A stretch of 64,000 bases of DNA from Ancylostoma caninum (taxonomy: Eukaryota > Nematoda > Chromadorea > Rhabditida > Ancylostomatidae), in assembly GCA_037903475.1 (NCBI GenBank), contig JBAJFG010000149.1, positions 1-64,000 on the forward strand, read 5' to 3'. The notes under the pieces were generated by a model, which was not told where the DNA came from, did no database searches, and was given only the letters and a program-made list of their open reading frames with translations. Shown here piece after piece: positions 36,101-48,200 of this stretch. The translations under genes and the position numbers were made by a program. Numbering within the stretch: the first letter of the stretch is position 1; the number at the start of each line of letters is the position of its first letter.

Positions 36101-39100
36101 CTTTATATTAGCGAGTGCAGAAGCAAATAAGATAGGTGTCATGACCCTTCTTGTCCTTACCTCAGCCTTATCCCTCACATCCGCACCGACGTCGGCATAC
36201 ACTTCCAGTTTGAGCTTCAACTCCAATATTTTTGCTTGCAGGGCGCTCACACTGAAGAAGCGTTCAGAGTCAGAACACAAACAATGTAATGACTCAAAAT
36301 AACTTGTGGAAAAGAAGAATTACGCCTGAAGTTTAGAACTGCAATGAAAAAATCAGCTAAGTTTAAAACTTATGTACTAAGAACAGAGAAAATTTAGGAA
36401 CAAAAGAAATCTCAAGACTGCGGAGTTCTACTAATTCGTACAAAATGAAAAATACAACTCATTTCATTAACGAAGCCGAAAGATTGCTAATTTACACCTT
36501 AGCTTGACTTAAAGTGGTTACAGGCAGGCCTTAAACGGATATGGGATGGAAAAGCTGTTGTAAAGTTGAATAAATAGTGAACTGACCTCTCCCCATTCGC
36601 ATCGTCGCTGATGTCCAGGTCGTCCCGAGACTGATCCGGGCTAGCGAGCTCATTAGAGTCTTCATCGTCCAGCTCTATCACAAGACATCGTTCTAGCCGA
36701 CGTCGTTCACTATCGAGCTCAGTTTGGATCTGAAAACGCGAAAGCACAATAGGTTCACTCAGTTGTAATGATGAAAAGACGTTCACATATAAAGTTTACA
36801 AGTTGAGGCAGTTTTTAATTTGACTTAACAATGATGATTACGAGTTGAAAATGATGATTTTTATAATGAGCGAACAATAAGTTGCTAAAATAATACGCTT
36901 GAAGGTAGATGTAATTGATCACTTGACAACATACTTTATAATTGGTGTTCACGCCTTCTTTCCACTTTTTCCGATACTTCGCTACATCAGAATTCAGCTG
37001 GTAGTTTTGTGTCTTCAAAGTGCCGAACAAAACCTTGATATCTTGCTGCTTGGCGTCCTAAAAATGAGCAAAATTTGGTAAAAGCGAATGAAACAAGGTA
37101 AGAAGAGCTTCATGGAGGTGAAGGGTCTTAGAAGAAAGAGTATCACTAGAATACTACATGTTGCAATGATTAGAAACAGCGAACATTACTGAACATGAAT
37201 TGCTTAAGTATGTCTGATAACTAGTAGACGTTACAACCCTACCTGTTTACTATGAGCTGCCAACGATTGCTCGAACTCCATTCGCAACATATCAGATTCT
37301 GTTCGCATCTGAAAAAGAAAATAGAACAAGTAGAATGCCTCAACTGCTCGGTAACTGAGCTCGATTTAGTAAATAGCAGAGAGGACAGTTCCTGTAAACT
37401 AACCTGATTCAAATCTCGGGTGATTTGTTCACATAGTGACCGCATCTTCCGCATAGACTGATGCTCGTCAGCCTGAATGAATCCAAGATATCTAAGAGAA
37501 CCCACAAAAGTGACGGAGAAAGGGTAAACAAAGATGAGTGCAGCAGAAACCTTCATTTCTTCGACCTTCTGCAGCATCTCTTGCCTTAAAAGGTCTCGTT
37601 CTTCCGTGACTGCTTCAAAATCGCTTCTGGAAAGAATGCTAGTATCAAAATGCATTACGCGCATACAAAAGGATGAGAAACACATAGCAACGTTTTAAAC
37701 AAACCTTAACCTCCGACATTCATCGATGACCACCGAATAGAATGCAACCAGATTTTGATACTCTGTGCTCTGCATAATTTGGGCAGATGAACTGTATGCA
37801 GACTGAAAGCAGCACTCATTCTACCACAAGACCGAAACAATTACTATTTCACTGAATATAGCAATCACCTTCAGATCACATTCCATTCGAACGGTATCTT
37901 CAACAAACTTCTGTATACGTTCGTTCAATTCGTGTATCTCTTGAAGCCGTTTGTTGGCAAGTTCGGAGTTTAACTCGCTTTCTGCTCGTAACTCATCAAG
38001 CTTAAATGCGTAGCTTCACTGGAAGCATGACGAACGAAAAGATAATGGCTGGGAAAGAAATACCTGTGAATCGCTTAGTCCACCACCATTGGCAACACCA
38101 TTCAGCATTTTGGCAGGTCTTACCTCGCAGTGAGCCGAGTTATCCTTGGAAACAAAACGTTTTTCAAAGATCCTAAGATTCAAAACTATTCGGAACTAGA
38201 ACATAATGTGCGAAGAGTCTTTGGAAACCCCTTCCCTCCTTCTCAGGAGCTTTTCCAGAGACTACAGCTTATTCAGTACCAAAAATCTCGTGGCCTCGAT
38301 AAAAACACCCAACTGCTTGTATAAAATAAAAAAAATCAGTTACAACAGAGAAGAACCAGAACGTGCAATGAACGTAAGCGGTGCGAATTACTGGAAACCC
38401 AGTGTGTATGAAGATAGCTATAGTCAATGAACATACTTCGTACTGCATACACGATCGAAATTTTTGAAAACAAAATTACGCAAGTACGGCACGTTTGTTA
38501 AAATTGTCTAATATGCATTTGATGTTGGCTACGTTTGGGTTATCGTTTAAGACCAGAAGGTAGGTTGACAAGAATATTGTTTGAAGCTCGAAAATTTTTT
38601 TAGTCTATTACTAACTCCTCTTAAAAGCTTTGTTGATCAACAAAACAGCTCACCCTACAGCACCCCCCCCCCCGCCGCCCCCTCCTACCCTAACAATCGC
38701 TACTTTGTTCAGAGGTAAAATGGCCAAAAAACCACAACATAACTTCATTTTCGTCCAATAATTCTAGCATACATTATCATCACGGTCTTTTTCATGACAT
38801 TTTGAATCGAAGTCCATGGTGGTTTCCGGAATCCCAAACAAGTGGAACATAGTTTTAAGCAAGCTTACCTTCGCAAGCGTATATAGCTTGTAGTCAAGCT
38901 TGTTCACTTGGCGTTGAGCCTTGTCAAGGTCGAACCTGGCTTCTTCCAAGTCCCTCTCCAGTTCTTCGTTGCGAGTGGTTAACATCGCAATTTGGTCCTC
39001 ACATTCTTTCAACTGAATCAGAGAAAAAATTAACTAACTGTTGAAACTATCGAAGTGCGGCACTTCATCGCATTATAGATCACCTTTAGGCTAGATCGTG

Positions 39101-41433
39101 AGTACTTCTGTTGCGCTCGGTTCGTTTCCCGTTGCAAGCGACTATTTTCTTCAGTTAGCCGCTCATTCTCAGCAAGAACAGCCTGGAAGGCTTCATCCCT
39201 GTTTTCCGTAGATAAAGGTGAACCTGGAACAACGGTGTCAGTGCGCAGAGTTCCATGCAGAAACGAACACATTGAGGAAAGGTGACTTATAGAAAACACC
39301 TCAAGTACATAGAAAAAAAAAACTTACTTTCGAACAGGGTTAACAACTTCTTGCTGAAGGTTCGATGGTGATCGGACTTTTTGGAAAGTTGTAGCATAAC
39401 CTTGTCCAGCAGACGAACACTGAATGAAGAATATAGAAACATTTTCATGCAGCAATGATAATCTTGACGTAGATTATATGTGCACATCTTTAGAGTCCCC
39501 ACTGTGGAAGTGGAAGTTTAAGCAGCACTTGACACAGATGCATCCTCACTGCCAAAGCATGACTGCGAGCGTCTAGCGCTTATTATGAGAACCGCAAATC
39601 ACTAGATCACCTGTTCCACTCTCGCTAAAAAAAAAAGAAAAAGAATAAAAACTATTTCGAAGAATGGTCAAATTAGCGCTTCCAGCTAACCAAGTTCCTT
39701 TCAAAGCTTGTGAAGAAACTGTTTGGGGAAATTCCATCTGCTTCGCCTCTATTTATTTATAGGACAACTAGGGAAAGGAACGTTTCCCACTCGTCGATGT
39801 TTCAAACAGTACCTCTGCTGTACACGTTTGTCGTACACATGTTCTCCTTGCACTCCTTCCATTTGGACGATTTCATCCAGGAAGTCACCAGTAGGAGCTC
39901 CTTCATCGCCTTCTAGCAATTCTTCGACTTCCTCAGACGATGCACCCCTCAATGCGATCAGTCGCAGCTGCTCGTCGAGCTGGAAGACAAGCATGTTCAA
40001 AGAATTAAATTGCCAAGGAGAAAAATAAGAATCTAACAAAAACGATAAATAACAAAGTGGCGATCTTCTCAATTCCAGTCACTTCTTCTATAGGCTCGAT
40101 TTTATTAGAGGAAACAGTATGAACTAAACTTAGGAGTTCAGATCTCGTGAAGCTGACCACTCTTTAATTACGAGGTAAATTTGCGAATTTCCCTTCGAAG
40201 CTTTCATTTCAATCTTTCTTTGTTAATTTCCGATTTCAAATTAGGAAGTAGCATGAGACATCGTGCAAGAGAAGAATTATGCGCATTTTGCTCAAGAGGA
40301 ACTAGTCTTTGTACCTTCAACTTATTCATCTACAAATGATTATAAAACACTAACATTATTCCAGTGCCTATTGATAGTGCAACTGGTATTCTCGTCAGTC
40401 ATTTGCCGCTGTCGGAGCCTTTCTATTTCACGCTCCTTGGTCTTCAGCTGCTTGTTCTTATGCCGTAAAGCTTCGGAAAGCTTGTAGGCTTGAACCTTCG
40501 CCTTCTTGTCATCGATATCGTTCTGAAACAGAGAATTGCCGTAATACATGCACGTTTGTGAACTATCAAAAAAAAATTTCAAATTTTTCCTCGCTTCGTT
40601 GCTGCCTTCATCTCTACGCCATTCCCAGTAGTTCCATTCGGGCACTATTCGCCTAGTCCTGCCCCAAAATTTCGAAGCAAAAATTTTCGCTCAAACTTCG
40701 CCTAGGGGGGTTATTTGAGGTGCTGAACACGACTGTCATATCCATTTTGTACCGTAACTCCGTTTTTGTAGGATTACGGTGAGTATACTTTATATAAGGT
40801 AAATCACAGAATCCTCTCGTATTTTGCAGAGAGAGATTGTTTTGGGCACTGATCACGAATATCGTATCCGTTTTGTATGGTAACCTCATTCTCATAGAGA
40901 TACGAAAGGTATACGGCAGGAAGTTGGAAGAAAATGCCGATATTAGGAAGAAAATGAAGGAGGCATGCAAAACAAAGTTCACATTCGTGGACAGCGCCTA
41001 AAGCAGCCCCTCTATGCAGAACTTGAGAGGATTTTGTGAGATACCGTGTCCACAGTATACCTGCCGAAAACCTACAAAAAGGGAATTGCGGTACAAAATG
41101 GTTGTGATATTCGTGTTCAGCACCTCAACCCTCCTATGCGAAGTTCGGGCAAAAAAATTTTCTCGAAACCTTGGGGCAGAACTAGCCGATGATTAGCAGT
41201 GCCGGTAATTTGTTCTTTTTCACATTCACCCGCATGAACTTTTCACATGTGAATAAATAAATAAAATTGAAGAAAAATGCAAAACTTACGACTCCGGTGA
41301 CGGAAAGTAGCCGAACTGTTTCGAAGGCAACTAGCCGTCTCTTCTTTGCTGCGATCTCCTGATCATCAACGGTCGATTGTGAGTCGTCTTGATCAGACCC
41401 ATCGCTATTATCCGACAGGGATCGCTTCGACAT
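33136..41433 (-). CDS. rfp-1: BRE1-type E3 ubiquitin ligase (RING finger, coiled coil)
   Basis: The minus-strand gene has 23 exons, all in phase: 41290-41433, 40355-40522, 39813-39979, 39328-39419, 39084-39223, 38869-39012, 38064-38144, 37869-38000, 37705-37802, 37551-37626, 37404-37472, 37243-37308, 36935-37057, 36587-36729, 36161-36251, 35981-36085, 35547-35666, 35350-35481, 35104-35231, 34824-34941, 34445-34606, 33315-33409 and 33136-33217. They give about 891 aa, close to C. elegans RFP-1 and human RNF20/40. The middle is almost wholly Glu/Lys/Leu-rich coiled coil. A C3HC4 RING ends the protein: C838-x2-C841, C853-x-H855, C858-x2-C861, C873-x2-C876, followed by [15 protein letters not shown]. 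The family monoubiquitinates histone H2B in the nucleus with a RAD6/UBC-1 partner. ATG 41431-41433 lies three bases after a TTCCAG acceptor, probably an SL trans-splice site. Exon 7 has a strong alternative donor at about 38124. Confidence 0.95.
40656..41182. mobile_element. TA-target MITE with ~185-bp inverted repeats in rfp-1 intron 1
   Basis: The element is 527 bp, flanked by TA (40654-40655 and 41183-41184). The left end is GTCCTGCCCCAA, and the right end is the reverse complement of GTTCTGCCCCAA. The arms align over about 185 bases, including GGTGCTGAACACGA and CATTTTGTACCG blocks. A third, internal direct copy of the GGCACTGATCACGAATATCG motif lies in the middle. TA duplication suggests mobilisation by a Tc1/mariner-type transposase. 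Confidence 0.85.
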
Positions 41434-41436
41434 CAC

Positions 41437-42240
41437 CTGGAAGCAAATTTCCTACTTCATTAAATTTAAAAACACATCCTTGGTTTCTTTTCCTGGATTC
41501 ATCTCATTTTCTGAAGTAGTAAACCCACCTCATCTAAGTATGAAGATGCAGGCAGAGGAAAAAGTTTCTATGCTCCTTGTACCAGTAACAACGCCGCTCT
41601 GAAGTGGAACGCAAATCACTAGCAGCTGCTTCTGAAATTCTTCATTTAGAGACTAACCTCTTCAGTAAAACAGATGATGTCGATTTTTGAAAGGAACGGA
41701 AGAGATATTTGGCTAACAGGAGAACAAGAAAAGAAAAACACAAAGGAATGTGGAACTTGTCACATAAAAACGTGACTTGTCAAGAAGCTACTTTGGAGTA
41801 ACGTCTGGGAGAAAGTCGTTAAGTAGAATGGTCCAGACCTTTTCTTCTACTCTAATGATGTGAAAAATAGAAGAGAAACGCAGAGATACTGATCAGAAAG
41901 ACCAAAATCTTCGAACAGCTCGACACCAACAAAATCTGGATGCAGCTATGGAAATCCTGGCTTCTACGCAGTGCATCTGGTAAATGTAACTATTCGGGTA
42001 ACAAGGATGCCATTTCAGACAACATTTTCGCCCTAAAACCGCGAAAAACCTCCTAAAGACCACATCGTAGACGATCAGCACGAGAGGAGAAGCGCCCGCA
42101 TGTACCGAAAAATACGATGCGCGCCGCGGACCGCCGCGCGCCCGGCAGAACTCGTTCCAGCCCGGGGGGTCCGAGGCGCCGTGGATTTGCTCCGGACCAG
42201 TCTGCCTCGCTGCTCATGTCCTGCTCGCCCCAACGCGGAA
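41437..42240. promoter_or_regulatory. Divergent intergenic region between rfp-1 and the RRM gene (likely shared promoter)
   Basis: The two start codons face away from each other, about 800 bases apart. The last ~130 bases before the RRM start (42110-42240) are strikingly GC- and CpG-rich (GCGCGCCGCGGACCGCCGCG) in an AT-rich genome. No TATA box was identified. The reading frame of the RRM gene stays open upstream to 42100, so part of this could instead be coding. Confidence 0.45.
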
Positions 42241-45200
42241 ATGACTAGCAGACGTCTGTTCGTGAGCGGAATCGCCAACAATGTAGGCGAGGACGTCATC
42301 CGGATGTACTTCTCGAGGTTTGGCTTTATGTCCGAATTCGTGCTGCCTATGGACAGCGAAACGGGTGGGTTTTCTAATGAAAAAGCCTCACCAATCGCTG
42401 GTCGAGCTTATCCCCAGTTAAGGTATGAACAGAGGGTTCGCTTACATAACCTATTCGGACCAGACATCCACATCAAAATGCCTGGAAGAGTCCTGCCATA
42501 AAATCAAGGGTCGTGATGTAACCGTTACAAGCTTGGCAGAAGAAGTGAGTGCAGTAAACCCTATACATATATCAGGTTTGGAATCTCTACTTCACAATGT
42601 TCCAGGGCAACCTAACGAGAATGCCAGCACTGAAGTCAAAGAAGCTGTTCGTCAGCTTTCTCGGTATTGATGGGATCACTGAGGATGCACTGCGACAAGC
42701 TTTCTCCTCTTTTGGTGCAATCTCATCCGTCTATTTTGCTCGTGTGGGTCTTTTTTTCTTGGTTCCAGAAACTTTCCCATCTCATGCCGTCTCATGCAGG
42801 AATATACAGGACTATGAAGCAGTAGCGCTCGACGCAGAAATGCTCATACATGGGGGGGGGCATGGAAAAACTGATTCCCATCACGTGTTAGTTCCCAAGT
42901 CCGGTCGTCTTTGAACCTCGGCATAGTTCTTCGGTGTGAGTTATGAATTTAGTAGCCGTACACGAGGTTGTTGGTATATTTTATTGGCTAAAATATACTA
43001 ACAACCTCGTGTACGGCTACTAAATTCATAACTCACACTGATTCCCATCACTTTATGGACCCGATGGGGACATAGAAGTACTTGAGACAATCATTTCAGT
43101 ATTAATTACCCGGTACAAGTATTCAAAAGGTCACCTTGACTCACCACTACCGTTGTTCTTCGGATATACTGAGCGGGCGCAAGCAATCGTTCCACTTGTC
43201 CCTCTCGGGTGCCAGAGTTGTGTAATGAATTTTGTCCTTTCGAGAGTCACGTGGAGCATAGTATCATCCTTTGAGGGACCTCGAAGAAGTTTGATCATTG
43301 GGTCGGTGGTCTTCCTACTGAGCGTTTGATGCTCCGTGGAATCCAGTCGCTGACGGGTTTTGTCACTGAGGCGCATCACGACTTCGTCCCACTCGATCTG
43401 TGGCAGCACCTGTCCAAGTCCTCGATTTCGATTTCAACCGCCAATAGTGACATTCATTGTAAGCATGTGGAATATGTTCCACGAATAAAAAAAATCATAA
43501 CACACCTGCGTAGAAATTCAAATCGAAGCCGCGAACCCGGCTGCCTCACCTGCGTCAATGCACACAGGCCGCGGTCACTCGTACAAGCTCGTGTGACTTC
43601 CGCGTGGCGGGACCCCACGAGTACCAAATGGAGCGCGCTAACTCAGACAAAAGTCTGATCCAGCGGAACGCGACATGGCAGCGAGCGGGCCCCGGTATAG
43701 CGGGCGGTAGTCATGTCGCGTCCCGCTCGCACGGTTATCGCAACCCGCCCGCACGGTTATCGCGGGCCGCTCGCACGGTATTTCGGCCCATCTGCTATTG
43801 TCGCGGCCCGCTCGCACGGGGATTTTCCGTGCGAGCGGGCCACGACAACCGTGCGAGCGGGCCGCGACAACCAAGCGAGCGGGCCGTGACATGGCTGCGA
43901 CCCGCTCTACCGGGGTCATACGCACGGCACTTTTGTCTGAGAAGTCTCACGGAAAATAGCACTGCGATTTCGTAAGTTCCTCGTGCTTTTTGCACTATTT
44001 CATTATTGGATTAGAGTTGTAGGTCTTTCAAAATCTCCAAAATCTCAGACAAGAATATTTGAACGAGCGCTACCTTTACCTTTCCGTCTGTGATCCTCGA
44101 GTGTTGACATGGTGTGCATCTCAGTATCTCAGTACCTCAGCACTCACTTGTTTGATGCAGGTTATTCCTAGCATCACCCTCTCGGTAGAGCGTTCGACGG
44201 CGCTGACCGCATTCCCACCTGCTCACGTAACTCCTGTGTTTTTGATGCGTACGTTAACATATTGAGAATCGTGATGGTGAAGCGGTGCGTACGGAGCATG
44301 ATGTCCTTCATCTTCTTCACTATTCAAAAAAAAATAATTACGAAATTAGTCAAGCCACAAGGTTGGTGCACATTCGTTGTGGTGATATCAATGAAATAAA
44401 TGTACAGTATTTCTCAATAAGGCTTGCCTCACGCCGTTCTCTATACCTTGTCAGTTTACCTTCCATTCACTGGGAAGGCTGTATAGCTCGCCCACGAGGT
44501 ATGTCATTGTGTGGAACCAGCGACATTGGTGCAAGCTTTTAACTGGAGCAACCGCACTTATCCGAAGTCACGCTTTTAAAAAGTGTCGGTAGCGACGAGC
44601 TCTGCCGATTTCTTCTTTGTCTTTGTGTCATAACAGTGATCTAGATCTTGCCAGTGCAGTTAGAATAGTACCGGATGTTATTATGTGATCAACAACGATG
44701 AGAAACGCACCGAGCAAGGATGCATTCAAATAAGTTGGGTTGCTGCTGTCCTGACCTTATTATTGGCGGAGAAGATTCTTCTCAGCATACTATGAAGTAA
44801 CTTGAGTTCGACTCATAACCATACATTAACGCGTTACTGTGCAAAATGACAATAGTCATGATCAGCGCGTGGAATAAAAGGCGTGTGCAAAGTTTAGTTA
44901 GATTCGCCAAGTAACTGTTTTGACAACTATACTGTGACCTTAGATACATAGAAGGGTCATGATGAGTCAAAATGGGGCGGCGCCTTCCCGCCCTTTGGCG
45001 TCGACCCTCACTCACATTCAGATTTGCATGGGCAAGTATGATGAAATCGCGCGCGAATCAGTGCGAGTAGGTCCTGAAGGGCGGAGCGAGGGTTTCATTG
45101 AACCAATCGCAGACACATCGTCCACCCATTTTTGCCTCATCATGACCCACACCCTAGATAGAAGTGCGTTTTTCATCAACTTGTGAAACATGCTGCGCTA

Positions 45201-48200
45201 CTGCGCCACTCGTGATAGCAAACCATATGCAAACCATATGCCATATTGTCTTGTTGATAATCGGTTACTTCTCTTGATGGCTGGCATCAAGTGGGATGAA
45301 AAACTATCGGGGAAACCCAGATTTCCTACTGCAGTAGCAATTTCAACCCTAGCGGCGCGGACGCGCTGCGTGCTTCCCGGGTATGCAAGAAACGCACTTC
45401 CATCGATGCTCGCTGTATGGCATATGCTCAGTTTTCGAAATTCAGATGCGACATATGAGGCAAAGCAGTGGTGCAGATCCGAGTGCTACGCTATTGAAAT
45501 CAATTAAATGTGCGGATGCGTAAATGTGTAATCTAAGCCATTATGGTATGGGCTGCTCAATGAGCGGGTTTGGAGCCGATAATCTCCTGCTTGTCTTGCT
45601 TACGATATCAGGACCCAAATTCGCTGCTAACATTAGCCTCGGCGAAATTTTGTGTACGAAAAATTATGTCGTTCCCAAGTCGGGATCATTTTGACGAATC
45701 AAGTATTCATGAGAGCAATAGGGCTGTCTGCTGCTAATTCGGCTTTTTCGATCATTTCAGATCATGTTATACGAATTGGTCGCGGTTTTTTTTTCGTTAG
45801 AAGTTTTCGCCGAGTGTGTTTTAGGTGTCTTGTAGTTATATAGGAAGCGTCAATCACGATTACTACTCCCTTGGCCTGGAGCGCCGCAGCACCTGTTGTG
45901 GCGGCAGCTTTAGGAACGGCTGCCACCAGACAGCATCGGGGTTCGCTGGGTCCCAACCCCCTATACGACAACTGTGCCTGAAGCTAATGTACGTTTGACC
46001 GATGTAAACCCAAAGTGTGAGCAACAACGATAAGTGTGAGATGGATAAGAGGGTCAAACCCAATGTTTCAATAACGATCACGGAACAGGTAGCGTGTCTA
46101 GCGTTTATCTCGCTCTCAGTACAAAACACCCAGTAGGAGGACGAAATAAGGCAAAGAAGAGAAATGGGTTCAACTTTGGACACAGCTGCCACCCGACGAG
46201 GTTGGAGAAGATCGGTTGGTGACGACGGCAGGCGAAGACTGAAGAGGCTCCAAGCGATGGCCGGTCGGTCGCCGTGGGCGCGGGGGCATTCGAGCCAATG
46301 GCGGAATATCGGAGATCGCAATTAGGTCGTGGCGACGTTCACGACAGCACCCATGTCGTGCTGGCGAGGCAGCACTCGACATACACATCATTCAGCCTCG
46401 CCACGTAGGTGGTGCCACGCTTCAGGCTGCGGGAGCAGCAATCGCGATTCACCCTTTCTGTAGTCCTTCTCGAAAAAGACGGATTCCGTGACTCCGTGAC
46501 TGCAGAAACTCGTTAGGAAATGAACAATGGATGTTGAGAGAGCACGCTTCAAGAGAGATGGTCGGATATGTCCCGCAGCGATTCTGTGGTCGCGATTATG
46601 AAACTGCACGCGCAATTACTCTACCATTCTAAAAGGACTGATTGCGTTTGTCTGAAAATAACTGGCGGATAAGGAACGTGGTGGACCTACTCAAACTTCT
46701 CACTCATAGAATGCTCCAAGCTCATCCATTGTTTCAGTCCCGCCGCTTCCTTCGACCGTGACGCTGTAGAGAGGCTCGAAGTACGTCAGTTATTTTGAGA
46801 CAGACTGTAATCTCAACGATCAGAGGAACACTCACTGAAATTAGCAGTTAGTGTGAATTGCGCTATCCAAAGACATTTTCATTTTTTGAGCTACGTGCTG
46901 CGTCATATGCTTGAAGATAGGAAAAAGTGGCGTGGTTCAGGCTCACTGGACGAGGGACGTAAGAAGCACTCCGTGAAACTTGTGCGATTGTGCGAAGTCT
47001 GCAGCGGAAAGCTGGTGGCTCTTCTGGCATACCTGTCGAGGTTCTTCTGTGTTGAGTTAAAGGATAAATCAATCCGTTAATCAATCCCGTCACGAGGGAT
47101 GCGCCACGCATTCGACTTCATCTGAGCATCGTAGAGGCGTTGAATGTTGAATATGTGCCCTGTACAATGACTTGCGGGGGGCACCCGATGTACCAAGTCA
47201 GTGCTTCATCCTCCCAGACTCCTCTGGTACCAATTTACCGACCCCGGAGGAATGGAAGGCTTGGTTGGCCTCGGGCGGGATCGAACCATCGACCGTGTGC
47301 GTGCGCAGCGAGCCTCTTACCACTGCGCCACACGCGCCCTGTGTTGAGTTAGTTCTCCTTTATAGGGCTTGACATTACAATGGGCTCGGAATGACGCTCT
47401 GAGCGTTCCATTTCGCGCTAGGTTTTGGTGCAGTCACCTCACTGCGCGAGCAGCGAAGTGAGGAGCTGGCTTATTGTGAGTGACATGCCGTTGAACCCTA
47501 GTACATGGGGACGCTCCGCCGTGAAATATGTAAGAAGGCGACTCAAAGATGCGTCAGCTGTGACGAGAGAGAGAGGAGGGAAAGAAAGAAAGGAGAGAGA
47601 GAGAGAGAGAGAGAAGATTGATACTCAGGACGTGAGAGAAACATAAAAATTATCACTTGGTGAAAGGAGTTTGCTAACTTCTTCTTCATGTGTGTACTCA
47701 TGAGCACGTAGTTTGTTCTTGTGCCATAGTTAGGTTTTCCAGTAAAAAGTCTTCATTTATTGTTATTAGTGTTGTTGACACCTTGACTCAGTTGATGTAT
47801 TCATTTTTTGGATGCCATCTAGTGTTGCGATGTTCACTTTGCGAACCTTGTCCAATCTCGCGAAATCTCATTGGTTTCCTGAGATTCGAGACACTTTGGA
47901 AAAGAAGGTTGACATAGTGACACTTTTTTGCAGAGTATATAACTAACCAATTCGAGTTGTGCTTCAAAGCACATAACACGGAATGGTTAGCCATTTTTAT
48001 CTTCGTTAAATAATCAACTCTGTAGGGGCTCGGTTAGTGTAGGATTTTTTAGCGTTATAACAGGCTCCAAGATTTTTTGTTTGCAGTTTCTATTCTGCAC
48101 TTGAACATTCATGCGGCGGATTGCTGTTGACTGTAAAGTTACACTTTAATCTTTTTACAATCTCGCAAGACTCACAATGGATGGGCTGATCGTGGTGTGT

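Noticed and set aside
42747..42914. Continuation of the RRM gene into 42747-42914 (frame ending after a poly-G tract)
   Set aside because: The second half of RRM2 is found as a perfect-phase exon at 48437-48534, so the local frame is intronic chance sequence.
43650..43930. CRISPR array (short GC-rich repeats)
   Set aside because: The repeats have no unique regular spacers, change orientation at the centre and sit between terminal inverted repeats in a nuclear gene intron.
45863..46321. 152-aa minus-strand frame with hydrophobic segments
   Set aside because: No recognisable family, no splice signals supporting it, and it lies in a repeat-rich intron on the opposite strand.
47268..47341. A functional tRNA gene on the minus strand
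   Set aside because: A and B boxes are present, but the acceptor and T stems do not pair canonically and homologous tail sequence follows, which fits a SINE.
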